NCBI GenBank assembly: GCA_015059805.1
Contig: SUZO01000009.1
Coordinates: 1 to 61,830 of the forward strand
From: Rikenellaceae bacterium
Lineage (GTDB): Bacteria > Bacteroidota > Bacteroidia > Bacteroidales > Rikenellaceae
DNA: 61,830 bases
Direction of reading: 5' to 3'
In this document: piece after piece, positions 18,068-27,790 of the stretch
Layout of the letters: the number at the start of each line of letters is the position of its first letter
Numbering within the stretch: position 1 is the first letter of the stretch
Program-made: the position numbers and the translations under genes
The notes under the pieces: generated by a model
What the model saw: the letters and a program-made list of their open reading frames with translations, nothing else
Databases searched by the model: none
What the model was told of the DNA's origin: nothing

Positions 18068-18101
18068 AAACGAGGGTCACAAAAAATTGTGACCCTCGTT
18101 T
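18068..18101 (-). terminator. Terminator of the acyl-CoA ligase gene
   Basis: A perfect 15-bp stem (18068-18082 with 18087-18101, loop AAAA) lies 17 nt past the ligase stop. Its arm ends in AAA/TTT, so it can work on both strands. The stem includes GAGGGTCAC, which is also found in tRNA-Gly. Confidence 0.8.
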
Positions 18102-18117
18102 ATTATATGGTAATTGA

Positions 18118-20022
18118 TTATTTCTCCACCAACTTCTTGAGGGATGCGATGTTCTGCTCGTTATGGAGCATCTTACCCTCAGCAGTGTATGCGTAGTCAA
18201 TGCGAGAGCGGAAGTATGCCTCCACCTTGTTACGCACAACCTTCATGGTGCTATTTACAAGACCATTCTGCTCTGTGAAGTGCTCGTCTACGATAGCCAG
18301 CGCAGCAGGGAGCCAGCGATCTGGGAACTCGTCTGCAAACTCACCACCTGTACGATATTTCTCAACCTCTGCATGGATAATATCTGCTGCAGCCTTAGCC
18401 TTATCCTCGGCAGCGGCAACAGCCTCCTTAAGAGCGTCACCATTAGGGACAACGACTGCGATAGTATAAGGGTTTTGGTTGTTGTAAATCATAATCTGGT
18501 CAATATATGGGCTCTTGTCTACCATAGCCTCCTCCATACCCTCTGGGCTGTACTTCTCACCATCAGAAGAGATAAGAAGGCTCTTGAAACGACCAAGAAC
18601 ATAGAGGAAACCGTCTGCTGCCATATAACCCATATCGCCAGTGTATAGCCAGCCATCCTTGACGGTCTCGGCAGTAGCTGAAGGGTTTTTCCAATAGCCA
18701 GCCATAACGTTCTCGCCCTTGATAACAATCTCGCCCTTCTCGCCTACTGGCAGCTCGCGACCCTCATCGTCAAGAATCTTAATCTCCAAAGGCTGAATGA
18801 GCTTACCCGATGAACCAAAGCGGTGGTTCTTCTCGCCGATAGAGTTTGTTGAGATAATCGGCGTAGCCTCGCTAAGACCATAGCCCTGATACATAGGCAT
18901 TCCCACAGCGTAGAAGAAGCGCTGAAGCTCCGAGTCAAGCAATGCGCCACCGCCCACGAAGAACTGCAGACAGCCACCAAAGCCCTCACGTACCTTGCTG
19001 TAGAGAATCTTGTCAAAGAGCGCCACGAGAGGCTTGAGGATAAATCTCCAACCACGACCCTTGCTATATCCGTCCTGGTTGTACTCATAGCTGACCTTAA
19101 GAGCGAACTTAAAGAGCTTCTCAGTAAATGCACCCTTGCTCTTGATTGAGCTCTCAATATTCTTACGGAAGTTCTTTGCAAGAGCTGGCACTGAAAGTAG
19201 GAAGTGAGGCTTCACCTCGCGGATGTTTGTAGGGATATTTCTCAGTGTCTGCATCGGCGTACTACCCACCTGAGTAGTCGCTACAGCTGCACCGCAAGCA
19301 ATCATAATATAGAATCCGCACACGTGTGCGAAGCAGTGGTCAAGTGGAAGGATAATCAGCGTACGGTATGTTGAAGGTATTGAGATACGTGTCAGCGCCT
19401 GCTCAACATTAGCTGTATAGTTGCGGTGTGTCAGCACCACGCCCTTAGGGTCGGCAGTAGTACCCGATGTGTATGTGATAGTGGCATAGTCGTCGTTCTG
19501 AAGTGCTGCGCTGATAGCGAGGAACTGGTCACGATGCTCTGCAAGGTACTTGTCGCCCGCCTCCTTTACAGAGTCAAGAGTTAGCTCCTTCTCCTCCAAC
19601 TCAACATCGTTCTGGAAGACGATGATACGCTCAATAAGAGGCAGTTGGTCCTTAATTTTACGAATCTTTGGGAGCTGATATTTAGATACAAAGATGGTTG
19701 TCACATCAGCATGTCGCAGACGGAACAGAAGGTCATTTGCCTCCTCAAGCTTTATTGAGAGTGGTACAGAGATAGCACCTGCATAGAGCAGACCCAGCTC
19801 TGAGATAATCCAGTTGTTGCAACCCTCGGCAAGGATTGATACGGTCTGCTTAGGAGCAACACCCAGAGCAGCAAGGCCGGCACCGATTCTCAGAGCCTCC
19901 TCCTTTACCGCAGCATAGGTTGTAGGTTCAAACTCCTTGTCAAGTTTCTCCAAGAGGAATGTCTTGTCGCCATATTTGGCTACCGACTCCTCAAATAGGT
20001 CAATAATAGTTCTTTTAGCCAT
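18118..20022 (-). CDS. Long-chain acyl-CoA synthetase (AMP-forming)
   Basis: This adenylating enzyme activates a fatty acid to acyl-AMP and then acyl-CoA. The 634 residues carry the AMP-binding motif ITYTSGTTADPKGVVLTHRN near residue 198, the YQGYGLSEATPIIS motif and DGWLYTGDMGYMAADGFLYVLGRFKSLLISSDGEKYSPEGMEE near the C-terminal hinge. The length and the final acidic tail fit the FadD15-like type. The gene is 37 nt downstream of lepA and probably shares its transcript. A second, only distantly similar ligase lies at 58071-59708. The chain-length preference cannot be read from sequence. Confidence 0.92.
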   Translation of the reverse strand: MAKRTIIDLFEESVAKYGDKTFLLEKLDKEFEPTTYAAVKEEALRIGAGLAALGVAPKQTVSILAEGCNNWIISELGLLYAGAISVPLSIKLEEANDLLFRLRHADVTTIFVSKYQLPKIRKIKDQLPLIERIIVFQNDVELEEKELTLDSVKEAGDKYLAEHRDQFLAISAALQNDDYATITYTSGTTADPKGVVLTHRNYTANVEQALTRISIPSTYRTLIILPLDHCFAHVCGFYIMIACGAAVATTQVGSTPMQTLRNIPTNIREVKPHFLLSVPALAKNFRKNIESSIKSKGAFTEKLFKFALKVSYEYNQDGYSKGRGWRFILKPLVALFDKILYSKVREGFGGCLQFFVGGGALLDSELQRFFYAVGMPMYQGYGLSEATPIISTNSIGEKNHRFGSSGKLIQPLEIKILDDEGRELPVGEKGEIVIKGENVMAGYWKNPSATAETVKDGWLYTGDMGYMAADGFLYVLGRFKSLLISSDGEKYSPEGMEEAMVDKSPYIDQIMIYNNQNPYTIAVVVPNGDALKEAVAAAEDKAKAAADIIHAEVEKYRTGGEFADEFPDRWLPAALAIVDEHFTEQNGLVNSTMKVVRNKVEAYFRSRIDYAYTAEGKMLHNEQNIASLKKLVEK

Positions 20023-20059
20023 ATTGTTTGGTTGTTTTGTAGTATAATTACTTATTTCT

Positions 20060-21850
20060 TTAATCCATCTTCAGCACTGCAAGGAAAGCCGACTGAGGCA
20101 CCTGCACCTGTCCAATCTGACGCATACGCTTCTTACCTGCCTTCTGCTTCTCCAGCAGCTTACGCTTACGCGAAATATCACCACCGTAACACTTCGCCGT
20201 AACATCCTTACGCACCGCCTTAACAGTCTCGCGAGCGATAATCTTGCTACCGATAGCCGCCTGAATGGCTATGTCAAACTGCTGACGCGGGATAAGCTCC
20301 TTGAGCTTCTCACACATCTTGCGACCGAAGTCATATGCGTGGTCAGCATATATAAGACTTGAGAGCGCATCCACAGGCTCGCCATTGAGAAGAATATCAA
20401 GCTTTGCGAGTTTACTTGCCTGATAACCAGTGCGATGATAGTCAAACGAGGCGTAACCCTTAGAGATACTCTTGAGCTTATCATAAAAATCAAAGACAAT
20501 CTCCGAGAGTGGCATCTCAAAGTTTACCTCCACACGGTCTGTAGTGATGTATGTCTGATTTTTCATCACTCCGCGCTTGTCAATGCAGAGCTTGAGTACA
20601 TTTCCCAAAAAGTCGGTCTTGGTAATCACCTGCGCAAGGATATATGGCTCCTCAATCTTGGCAATCTTCGTCACCTCTGGCAGTCCCGATGGGTTGTGCA
20701 CCTCCACAACATCACCCGAAGTGGTTGTTATGCGATACGACACATTCGGCACAGTTGTGATAACATCCATGTTGAACTCACGATAGAGTCGCTCCTGAAT
20801 AATCTCCATATGGAGCAGACCGAGAAATCCGCAACGGAAACCGAAACCTAAGGCAAGCGAACTCTCTGGCTCAAAGGTGAGCGAAGCGTCATTGAGCTGC
20901 AACTTCTCAAGCGATGCACGAAGGTCCTCATACTGGTCTGCCTCTACGGGGTATACACCAGCAAAGACCATTGGTTTTACATCCTCAAAGCCTGCGATAG
21001 CCTCTGTGCAAGGGTTTGATACTGAGGTAATTGTATCGCCCACCTTAATCTCTTTTGAGTTCTTGATACCTGAGCAGATGTAGCCTACATCGCCCGCCTT
21101 AATCTCAGTGCGAGGCACCATCTTAAGCTTTAGTACTCCCACCTCGTCAGCATCATACTCGCTGCCCGTATTGAAGAACTTGACGTGCTCGCCCTTGTGA
21201 ATAGAGCCATTGAATACGCGGAAGTAGGCAATCACGCCACGAAATGGATTGAATACCGAGTCAAAGATAAGCGCCTGCAGCGGTGCATTCTCGTCGCCCT
21301 TAGGGGCAGGTATGCGGTTTACGATAGCCTCAAGCACCTGATCTACACCCTCGCCAGTCTTACCCGATGCGCAGAGTATGTCGTCATAGTCACAACCGAG
21401 CATATCTACCACCTGCTCCTTAACCTCGTCAATCATCGCCGACTCCATATCAATCTTGTTGAGCACTGGGATAATCTCAAGGTCGTTGCCAAGTGCTAAA
21501 TAGAGGTTTGAGATGGTCTGCGCCTGAATACCCTGCGTAGCATCTACTACAAGCAGTGCGCCCTCACACGAGGCAATAGCGCGAGAGACCTCATACGAGA
21601 AGTCAACGTGTCCTGGGGTGTCAATAAGGTTGAGAGTGTATGTTTGACCGTCACGAGCCTTGTACTCCATCTGTATGGCGTGGCTCTTGATAGTAATACC
21701 CTTCTCGCGCTCCAGCTCCATATCGTCAAGCACCTGATTCTGCATTTCGCGCTGATTCAGTGTACCTGTCATCTCAAGGAGTCGGTCAGCAAGGGTACTC
21801 TTGCCATGGTCTATATGTGCAATGATGCAAAAATTCCTAATATTCTTCAT
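20060..21850 (-). CDS. lepA: Elongation factor 4 (LepA)
   Basis: LepA is a ribosome-associated GTPase that helps initiation and rescue under stress. The GTPase motifs are AHIDHGKST (G1), [12 protein letters not shown] (G3) and NKIDMESA (G4). The C-terminal LepA-specific domain is complete, ending [40 protein letters not shown]. The 596 residues are the standard length. The -7 box ends only 7 nt before the ATG, so the transcript is almost leaderless. The acyl-CoA synthetase gene follows closely. Confidence 0.98.
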   Translation of the reverse strand: MKNIRNFCIIAHIDHGKSTLADRLLEMTGTLNQREMQNQVLDDMELEREKGITIKSHAIQMEYKARDGQTYTLNLIDTPGHVDFSYEVSRAIASCEGALLVVDATQGIQAQTISNLYLALGNDLEIIPVLNKIDMESAMIDEVKEQVVDMLGCDYDDILCASGKTGEGVDQVLEAIVNRIPAPKGDENAPLQALIFDSVFNPFRGVIAYFRVFNGSIHKGEHVKFFNTGSEYDADEVGVLKLKMVPRTEIKAGDVGYICSGIKNSKEIKVGDTITSVSNPCTEAIAGFEDVKPMVFAGVYPVEADQYEDLRASLEKLQLNDASLTFEPESSLALGFGFRCGFLGLLHMEIIQERLYREFNMDVITTVPNVSYRITTTSGDVVEVHNPSGLPEVTKIAKIEEPYILAQVITKTDFLGNVLKLCIDKRGVMKNQTYITTDRVEVNFEMPLSEIVFDFYDKLKSISKGYASFDYHRTGYQASKLAKLDILLNGEPVDALSSLIYADHAYDFGRKMCEKLKELIPRQQFDIAIQAAIGSKIIARETVKAVRKDVTAKCYGGDISRKRKLLEKQKAGKKRMRQIGQVQVPQSAFLAVLKMD

Positions 21851-21857
21851 AACGGCG

Positions 21858-21865
21858 CGAAGATA
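21858..21865 (-). promoter_or_regulatory. -7 box of lepA
   Basis: Minus strand TATCTTCG ends 7 nt before the lepA ATG, predicting a leader of only a few nucleotides. Confidence 0.6.
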
Positions 21866-21885
21866 GTAAAAATTTTTGAATTATA

Positions 21886-22794
21886 CTACCTTGACCCTAT
21901 ATAAAGTAGTATAGCACCGATTAAAATCAGCAAAAGGTCAAAGGCTTTTGCCTTCAGGTTGCGCTCGTGGAAGAGTAATGCTCCGCAGCTGAAGGATACC
22001 AATACACTTGAGCGGCGTATCATTGAGACTACCGATATCATCGCATCTGGCTCTGATAGCGCAAAGAGATAGGCAACATCGGCAGCAGAGAGAAAGAGTG
22101 AAATCAGAGGTATCGCCCACGACCAGTGGAAAGTATCACTGCTACCCTGCTTTTTTACCTTAAAAATGGTTAAAATAGTTATTGTAATGCTCATCAGCAC
22201 AGCTTGATATAGTACATACCAACTCTGCACAAACATTGGCTCTAACGAGTGCATTATATGCCTATCGTAGAGACCACAGCAGGCACCCGTTACAGCCGCT
22301 AATCCGACCAATAGAACACCGCGATTGTGGCGGAAATCTATACCCTCTCTCTTACCAGAACGGCTGAGCATAAAGAGCGATGCAACGGCAAGGAGCACAC
22401 CTGCCCACTGAGTGAGGTTGAGCCTCTCGCCGAAGATAATCATCGCACCGACAAGGGTCATAACTGGTCTTGTTGCGTGTATCGGCGCAGCGATTGTAAG
22501 TGGCAGTTCTTTAAGTCCAAAGTAGCCGCAAATCCACGAAATAAGCACCAATACAGCCTTGATAAAGACTGCAATATGTGCATCTGTATCTCCGAGCGTT
22601 ACGGCAAAACGAGTCCCCTCAAACCATCCTAAATCAAATACCGAGTTGAGTATTACTGGCGAGAATAAGAGGCTGGAGAACAGAGTATTGAGTAGCAATA
22701 CCTGAAGCACTGCATTAGCCTTCAGAGCCTGCTTTTTTGCTACGTCATAGAGTCCGAGTAGCGATGCTGAACAAAATGCTAAAATAATCCACAT
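21886..22794 (-). CDS. EamA/DMT-family transporter
   Basis: The product is a membrane protein with about ten hydrophobic segments arranged as two EamA repeats, the layout of the drug/metabolite transporter superfamily. The start at 22794 (MWIILAFCSASLLGLYDVAKKQ, 302 residues) is chosen because the -7 box TACCTTTG lies at 22808-22801; a longer reading from 22842 would begin upstream of that promoter. The substrate cannot be inferred. It is divergent from the TonB plug gene and shares its promoter region. Confidence 0.8.
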   Translation of the reverse strand: MWIILAFCSASLLGLYDVAKKQALKANAVLQVLLLNTLFSSLLFSPVILNSVFDLGWFEGTRFAVTLGDTDAHIAVFIKAVLVLISWICGYFGLKELPLTIAAPIHATRPVMTLVGAMIIFGERLNLTQWAGVLLAVASLFMLSRSGKREGIDFRHNRGVLLVGLAAVTGACCGLYDRHIMHSLEPMFVQSWYVLYQAVLMSITITILTIFKVKKQGSSDTFHWSWAIPLISLFLSAADVAYLFALSEPDAMISVVSMIRRSSVLVSFSCGALLFHERNLKAKAFDLLLILIGAILLYIGSR

Positions 22795-22800
22795 AGGCGG

Positions 22801-22808
22801 CAAAGGTA
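22801..22808 (-). promoter_or_regulatory. -7 box of the EamA transporter gene
   Basis: Minus strand TACCTTTG ends 6 nt before the chosen ATG, another near-leaderless arrangement. Confidence 0.6.
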
Positions 22809-22829
22809 GTGAAAAATAGAAATTTTTAC

Positions 22830-22837
22830 TATCTTTG
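22830..22837 (+). promoter_or_regulatory. -7 box of the TonB plug gene
   Basis: TATCTTTG lies 23 nt before the ATG at 22861. It is 21 bp from the opposing promoter of the EamA gene, so the two promoters overlap. Confidence 0.6.
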
Positions 22838-22860
22838 GTCATCTAAATGTTGATTGTATT

Positions 22861-23535
22861 ATGAAAAGAGGTCTATTTTTTACTCTGTCTATGTTGTTTT
22901 CGGTGGCTATAGCTGTTGCCGAGACAGTTCCGTTTAACGGTCTATTGTGCGATATTGATGGCTTGGGCATAAAGGCTCAGCTCTCAATCAAGGGCTCTGA
23001 TAAGCGCACCGTATCAGGCAAGGATGGCAAGTTTGGCTTTACCAATCTTAAGGCTGGAGATGTTATTGAGATTCGCTACAAGAAGTCTCGCCTTGAGGTC
23101 GCTGTAGAGGGTCGCCGTAGTGCCAAAATCGTGCTTACAGAGGACTACAAGCTGCATTCTGTTACAGACGAGCAGTCGCTTGTGGATGCTGGTGCGGAGT
23201 ATGTTACCCGCCGAGAGTTGCCTACCAAGGGTGGTGTTCTTACTGCCGAGATGATTGAGCGTGAGGGCTTTTCTAACCTTGCCGATGCACTGCGAGCAAA
23301 GGCTACGAGCCTTGTTATTGACGGAGCGGGCAATGTGACTATTCGTGGTGTGAATAGCATTGGCAACCACGCCCCAGCACTGATTGTCTGCGACGGTATG
23401 GAGGTCGGCTCAATAAACGCCATAAACACCAACGATGTGGCGAGTGTTGAGATACAGCGAGACGGTACGCTCTACGGCTTTAGGGGCGTAGGCGGAGTGA
23501 TAGTCATCAAGACCAAGTCGGGCGCAAAGCGTTAG
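22861..23535 (+). CDS. TonB-dependent receptor plug protein without a beta-barrel
   Basis: A signal peptide (MKRGLFFTLSMLFSVAIAVAE) is followed by a carboxypeptidase-regulatory-like beta domain (about residues 25-95, KRTVSGKDGKFGFTNLKAGDVIEI) and a plug domain (GFSNLADALRAKATSLVIDGAGNVTIRGVNSIG through VASVEIQRDGTLYGFRGVGGVIVIKTKSG). In a SusC-type receptor the barrel of 600 or more residues would follow here, but the frame ends at residue 224. The reading frame is intact, and its stop overlaps the stop of the convergent ubiA-like gene, so there is no room for lost barrel sequence. It may be a stand-alone TonB-box/plug protein or a stable remnant. Confidence 0.8.
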   Translation: MKRGLFFTLSMLFSVAIAVAETVPFNGLLCDIDGLGIKAQLSIKGSDKRTVSGKDGKFGFTNLKAGDVIEIRYKKSRLEVAVEGRRSAKIVLTEDYKLHSVTDEQSLVDAGAEYVTRRELPTKGGVLTAEMIEREGFSNLADALRAKATSLVIDGAGNVTIRGVNSIGNHAPALIVCDGMEVGSINAINTNDVASVEIQRDGTLYGFRGVGGVIVIKTKSGAKR

Positions 23536-24404
23536 CCGACAATCAGTTGCGCGATTGTGAATGTTGCAAGAGTGAGGCTTGCAATGCCATTGAGTGTGCC
23601 AAAAGCAATGCCGACATTGCGTTGCTTTGTTGGTGTTACAAGGATATGTTCAAGGATAATACAACCACAAAATAGTACCTCACCAATCCATAGCAACCAC
23701 CCCTGAGGGCAATAGCGAGCAAAGAGAAGCAGGGCGACAATGCTCACTGCATGCAGGGCGATACTAATATAAATAGCGCCGCGAACACCAAAGCGAACTG
23801 GTATGCTGTGCAATCCCTGACTGCGGTCAAACTCAACATCCTGCAGCGCATAGATAATATCAAAACCACCGCACCAAGTAAGCACTAACAGTGAGAGTAG
23901 GCAGGGCGCAAAGGTGAGCGTTCCCGTAACAGCGATATATGCCGCCGAGGGTGCTATGCCAAGCGAGAGCCCGAGCACAAGGTGCGCCATTGATGTAAAT
24001 CGCTTGCAGTAGCTATACGCCATCACAACCACCAGAGCTACAGGCGAAAGAATGGCTGTAAGTGAATTGATACTTAAACTCACCCCGACAAAGAGTATAG
24101 CATTGATAATAACAAATATTAGTGCGCTCTTTGCCGAGATTTTTCCCGTTGGAATCTCTCTATTTGTAGTGCGGGGATTCTTGCCGTCAATATCCCTATC
24201 TGCCCAACGATTGAATCCCATTGCCACGTTGCGAGCAAAGACCATACAGAGGACAATTTGCAGCAGTAGCGACCAACTAAACTCAACATTTGCGCTCTTG
24301 AGGGCAAACACAAACGCCATAAGGGCAAAGGGCATTGCAAAGATGGTGTGTGAAAATTTCACAAGCCCCATATAATCACCAATCTTGTTTATAATATTTT
24401 TCAT
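23532..24404 (-). CDS. UbiA-family prenyltransferase
   Basis: UbiA enzymes attach a polyprenyl chain to an aromatic ring in quinone synthesis. The two Asp-rich motifs are NRWADRDIDGKNPRTTNREIPTG and DIIYALQDVEFDRSQGLHSIPVRFG, separated by several membrane helices. The start at 24404 (MKNIINKIGDYMGLVKFSHT, 290 residues) follows a TACTTTTG -7 box by 4 nt; longer readings would start upstream of that promoter. It may be the prenyltransferase of menaquinone synthesis (MqnP in the futalosine route is of this type), but that is inference. The stop overlaps that of the plug gene by a few bases. Confidence 0.88.
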   Translation of the reverse strand: MKNIINKIGDYMGLVKFSHTIFAMPFALMAFVFALKSANVEFSWSLLLQIVLCMVFARNVAMGFNRWADRDIDGKNPRTTNREIPTGKISAKSALIFVIINAILFVGVSLSINSLTAILSPVALVVVMAYSYCKRFTSMAHLVLGLSLGIAPSAAYIAVTGTLTFAPCLLSLLVLTWCGGFDIIYALQDVEFDRSQGLHSIPVRFGVRGAIYISIALHAVSIVALLLFARYCPQGWLLWIGEVLFCGCIILEHILVTPTKQRNVGIAFGTLNGIASLTLATFTIAQLIVG

Positions 24405-24408
24405 AGCG

Positions 24409-24416
24409 CAAAAGTA
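24409..24416 (-). promoter_or_regulatory. -7 box of the ubiA-like gene
   Basis: Minus strand TACTTTTG ends 4 nt before the ATG. Confidence 0.6.
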
Positions 24417-24459
24417 GTAAAAAGTTGAGAATCGGAGAGTAAAATTGGCTATAATTTTA

Positions 24460-24467
24460 TACCTTTG
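24460..24467 (+). promoter_or_regulatory. -7 box of the SGNH-like lipoprotein gene
   Basis: TACCTTTG ends 4 nt before the ATG at 24472. A longer in-frame reading from 24445 would start upstream of this box and is not preferred. Confidence 0.65.
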
Positions 24468-24471
24468 TGGC

Positions 24472-25197
24472 ATGAAAAAGATTTTTACAATACTTTTTGC
24501 GTTTCTCCTATGCAGCTGCACCACAGAGCAGCAGAGTCAAATCAAGAGCGACAGCTTGTGCATTGTTGGTGCATCGTTTGCCTACCCTGAGAATTGCTGG
24601 TTTGAGTTAGCTTGCGAGCAGCTCGGTCTTAAGCCTATCAACAAGGCTATCTCTGGCAGCAATATCAAGGATACGGCTCAGAGCATGAGGGACAATACGC
24701 TCTTCACCCTTGAGGAGCTTGACAGCTTTGCAACCTTTGTGATTATGCACACCCACAACTACAACATCTGCCTAACCTCAGGGGTACATGCACCATATAC
24801 TGAGGCATACGACTACGTTGTTAAGCAGTACACTGCACTCTGTCAGGCACTTGAATTTAACCCCGACTCCAAATGGTTTGGCACTCCTGGTGGCAAGCCT
24901 GTAGATATTCTTGTCTGCACCCACTGGCATGATGCCCGCACAGTCTTTAACCGTTCTGTGCGTGAGTTTGACCAGAAGTGGGAGGCTGTTCGTCTATGTA
25001 AGTTTGATGAACAGATTGGTTTTACCAAAGATGAGCCAGACCCTATAACTGGTGTGCAAATATCTGTCTACTATGCACACCCCGACCAGAATGCGACAGA
25101 GGTTATGGATGGTGTTGAGTATGGTTGGCATCCAAAACGAGGTCGTGACTCGGAGATTCAGCAGAGAATGGCAGATATTTTCTGCAAGTGCTTCTGA
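24472..25197 (+). CDS. SGNH-hydrolase-like lipoprotein
   Basis: The N-terminus is a lipoprotein signal (MKKIFTILFAFLLCSC). The mature 225 or so residues begin with a strand leading to GASFAYPENCWFE, where the Ser of a GxS block would be the nucleophile of an SGNH-type fold. Then follow AISGSNIKDTAQSM (Asn block) and IMHTHNYNI. Near the C-terminus YYAHPDQNATEVMDGVEYGWHPK carries the Asp-His region. It resembles a Bacteroidota domain of unknown function with this fold (DUF5040-like), and the identity is tentative. The reaction is unknown; esterase or deacetylase activity on surface glycans would fit. Confidence 0.55.
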   Translation: MKKIFTILFAFLLCSCTTEQQSQIKSDSLCIVGASFAYPENCWFELACEQLGLKPINKAISGSNIKDTAQSMRDNTLFTLEELDSFATFVIMHTHNYNICLTSGVHAPYTEAYDYVVKQYTALCQALEFNPDSKWFGTPGGKPVDILVCTHWHDARTVFNRSVREFDQKWEAVRLCKFDEQIGFTKDEPDPITGVQISVYYAHPDQNATEVMDGVEYGWHPKRGRDSEIQQRMADIFCKCF

Positions 25198-25213
25198 TTT
25201 CCAACTTTTTTAC

Positions 25214-25221
25214 TATCTTTG
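25214..25221 (+). promoter_or_regulatory. -7 box of pheT
   Basis: TATCTTTG lies 41 nt before the pheT ATG. Confidence 0.6.
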
Positions 25222-25262
25222 CGCGTCTAAAAAAGATTAAGAGAGATAAATAGATTCTAAAT

Positions 25263-27725
25263 ATGAACATTTCATTTAAGTGGCTTAAGAATTATGCCGA
25301 TATAGACCTTTCGGCAGAGCAGGTAGCAACCGTACTGACCGACATCGGTCTTGAGGTTGAGGGTTTTGAGAAGGTGGAGACCATTCGTGGTGGTCTTGAG
25401 GGTGTTGTTGTAGGTCAGGTACTCACTTGTGAGGACCATCCAGACTCTGATCACCTTCATATCACTACTGTAGATGTTGGCGCTGAGGCTCCGCTGAATA
25501 TTGTCTGTGGCGCTGCTAACTGCCGTCAGGGGTTGAAGGTTATGTGTGCTACTGTTGGCGCAGTACTCTACCCTATTGATGCTACTGAGGGCTTTAAGAT
25601 TAAGCGCAGCAAGATTCGTGGCGTTGAGTCACTCGGCATGCTCTGCGCAGAGGATGAGCTGGGTATCGGCTCTGACCACGCAGGTATTATTGAGCTTCCA
25701 GAGGATGCTGTTGTCGGAACTCCTGCTCGTGAGTACTACCATATTGAGGATGACTATCTGATTGCTATCGGACTTACTCCAAACCGCGTAGATGCAGCTT
25801 CTCATATCGGCGTAGCGCGTGATTTGGTCGCTTATCTTAAGAGTCAGGGCAAAAAGGCAGAGCTTAAGATGCCAAGCGTAGAGAACTTTGCTGTAGATAA
25901 CAACAACCTTAAGATTGATGTAGAGGTTGCGAATGCTGACGCGTGTCCTCGCTATGCAGGCATTACCGTTACAGGTTGTAAGGTTGCCCCATCACCAGAG
26001 TGGATGCAGAACTACCTGCGTGCTGCAGGTATCAACCCAAAGAACAACCTTGTAGATATAACTAACTTCGTACTCTTTGAGCTCGGTCAGCCACTGCACG
26101 CCTTTGATGCAGACAAGATTGAGGGTGGCAAAATCGTAGTTCGCAACTGCGAGGAGGGAACACCATTCGTAACCCTTGATGGCACAGAGCGCAAGCTCTC
26201 GGCTGCAGACCTTATGATCTGCTCAGCAGAGCGTCCAATGTGCCTAGCAGGTGTGTTCGGTGGTCTTGATTCAGGCGTTAGCGAGACTACTACCAATGTC
26301 TTTATTGAGAGTGCATACTTCAATCCAGTTTCTGTGCGTAAGAGTGCTAAGCGTCATGGACTTAATACCGACTCATCATTCCGCTTTGAGCGTGGCGTAG
26401 ACCCTAATATGCAGGTTTACGCTCTTAAGCGTGCTGCCTTGCTATTCAAGGAGTTAGCTGGCGGCACAATCAGCAGCGAGATTACAGATATTTATCCAGT
26501 AAAGGTTGAGCCTTTCCGCTTTGACTTCTCACTCTCTCGTGCCAAGATGTTAATCGGCAAAGATATTGCAGATGAGACTATTAAGAGCATCATCACTGCC
26601 CTTGATGTGGTTATTGAGAAGGAGGAGAATGGCGTTCTGAGTGTTGCCGTACCACCATACCGCGTAGATGTTCAGCGCGAGGCTGACCTTGTGGAGGAAG
26701 TGCTTCGTATCTACGGCTACAACAACATCGAGATTCCTACACACGTAAACTCTACCCTCTCGTATGTTCAGAAGCCAGATAAGACTCGCCTTATCAACAT
26801 GGTATCAGATATGCTCACTGCGCGTGGCTATACCGAGATTATGTCTAACTCGCTCACTAAGGCTGCATATTATGAAAATCTTGAGTGCTACAAGGCTGAG
26901 AACTGCGTGAAGATTCTCAATCCACTCTCTACCGACCTCAACGTTATGCGTCAGACCCTTGTCTTTAACGCTCTTGAGGCTATCGCACTCAACATCAACC
27001 ACAAGAATGCAGACCTCAAGCTCTACGAGGCTGGCAACTGCTACTACTATAACGCCGAGGCAGCAACTGAGGAGAACCCACTTGCAGCATATAGCGAGAA
27101 CTATCGCCTCGCTATCGCTATAACTGGTAACGATAGCGCTCCATCATGGAATTGCAAGGGTGCAAGTAGTTCATTCTTTACTCTGCGTGCAACAGTAGAG
27201 TTACTTCTCAAGCGATTTGGAATCAATATCTACGACCTTAAGTGCGAGAGCTGCGACTTTGACATCTTTGGCGATGCTATCTACCTTACTATCAACAAGA
27301 AGCCGCTTGTTTGGATGGGTCAGATTTCATCTAAGCTCTGCAAGACAATGGGCATTAAGCAGGAGGTATTCTTCGCCGAGATTGACTTTGATACACTCAT
27401 TAAGGCTACTCGCAAGCATAAGATTACCGTTACCGAGCTTCCAAAGTACCCAGAGGTTAAGCGCGACCTTGCATTGCTTGTTGATAAGAGCGTGACATTC
27501 GCTACACTACGTACTATAGCATTCGCTACCGAGCGTAAACTACTTAAGAGTGTGGCTCTGTTTGATGTCTATGAGGGCGATAAGTTGCCAGAGGGTAAGA
27601 AGTCTTACGCATTAAGTTTCATCCTTGAGGACAAGAGCCAGACACTTACTGATAAGGCTATTGAGCGCACAATGGCTGCACTACAGGCTGCCTTTGAGAA
27701 GCAGACTGGCGCAACAGTGCGATAA
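25263..27725 (+). CDS. pheT: Phenylalanyl-tRNA synthetase beta subunit
   Basis: PheT pairs with PheS to charge tRNA-Phe. The 820 residues show the normal order: N-terminal strand and tRNA-binding OB domain (GVVVGQVLTCEDHPDSDHLHITTVDVG), B3/B4 editing region (GITVTGCKVAPSPEWMQ, NLVDITNFVLFELGQPLHAFDADKI), B5 domain, a synthetase-like core, and the C-terminal anticodon-binding ferredoxin-like domain (YPEVKRDLALLVDKSVTFATLRTIA). The length is typical of the bacterial long form. pheS is not adjacent, as is common in Bacteroidota. Confidence 0.97.
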   Translation: MNISFKWLKNYADIDLSAEQVATVLTDIGLEVEGFEKVETIRGGLEGVVVGQVLTCEDHPDSDHLHITTVDVGAEAPLNIVCGAANCRQGLKVMCATVGAVLYPIDATEGFKIKRSKIRGVESLGMLCAEDELGIGSDHAGIIELPEDAVVGTPAREYYHIEDDYLIAIGLTPNRVDAASHIGVARDLVAYLKSQGKKAELKMPSVENFAVDNNNLKIDVEVANADACPRYAGITVTGCKVAPSPEWMQNYLRAAGINPKNNLVDITNFVLFELGQPLHAFDADKIEGGKIVVRNCEEGTPFVTLDGTERKLSAADLMICSAERPMCLAGVFGGLDSGVSETTTNVFIESAYFNPVSVRKSAKRHGLNTDSSFRFERGVDPNMQVYALKRAALLFKELAGGTISSEITDIYPVKVEPFRFDFSLSRAKMLIGKDIADETIKSIITALDVVIEKEENGVLSVAVPPYRVDVQREADLVEEVLRIYGYNNIEIPTHVNSTLSYVQKPDKTRLINMVSDMLTARGYTEIMSNSLTKAAYYENLECYKAENCVKILNPLSTDLNVMRQTLVFNALEAIALNINHKNADLKLYEAGNCYYYNAEAATEENPLAAYSENYRLAIAITGNDSAPSWNCKGASSSFFTLRATVELLLKRFGINIYDLKCESCDFDIFGDAIYLTINKKPLVWMGQISSKLCKTMGIKQEVFFAEIDFDTLIKATRKHKITVTELPKYPEVKRDLALLVDKSVTFATLRTIAFATERKLLKSVALFDVYEGDKLPEGKKSYALSFILEDKSQTLTDKAIERTMAALQAAFEKQTGATVR

Positions 27726-27749
27726 ACTATTTACATAGACAGACTATAG

Positions 27750-27788
27750 GAGACCGACCATAAAATACTTTTTAGTCGGTCTCTTTTT
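27750..27788 (+). terminator. Terminator of pheT
   Basis: A 9-bp stem GAGACCGAC/GTCGGTCTC (27750-27758 with 27775-27783), with an extra inner TAAAA/TTTTA pairing, is followed by TTTTT. Confidence 0.9.
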
Positions 27789-27790
27789 AG

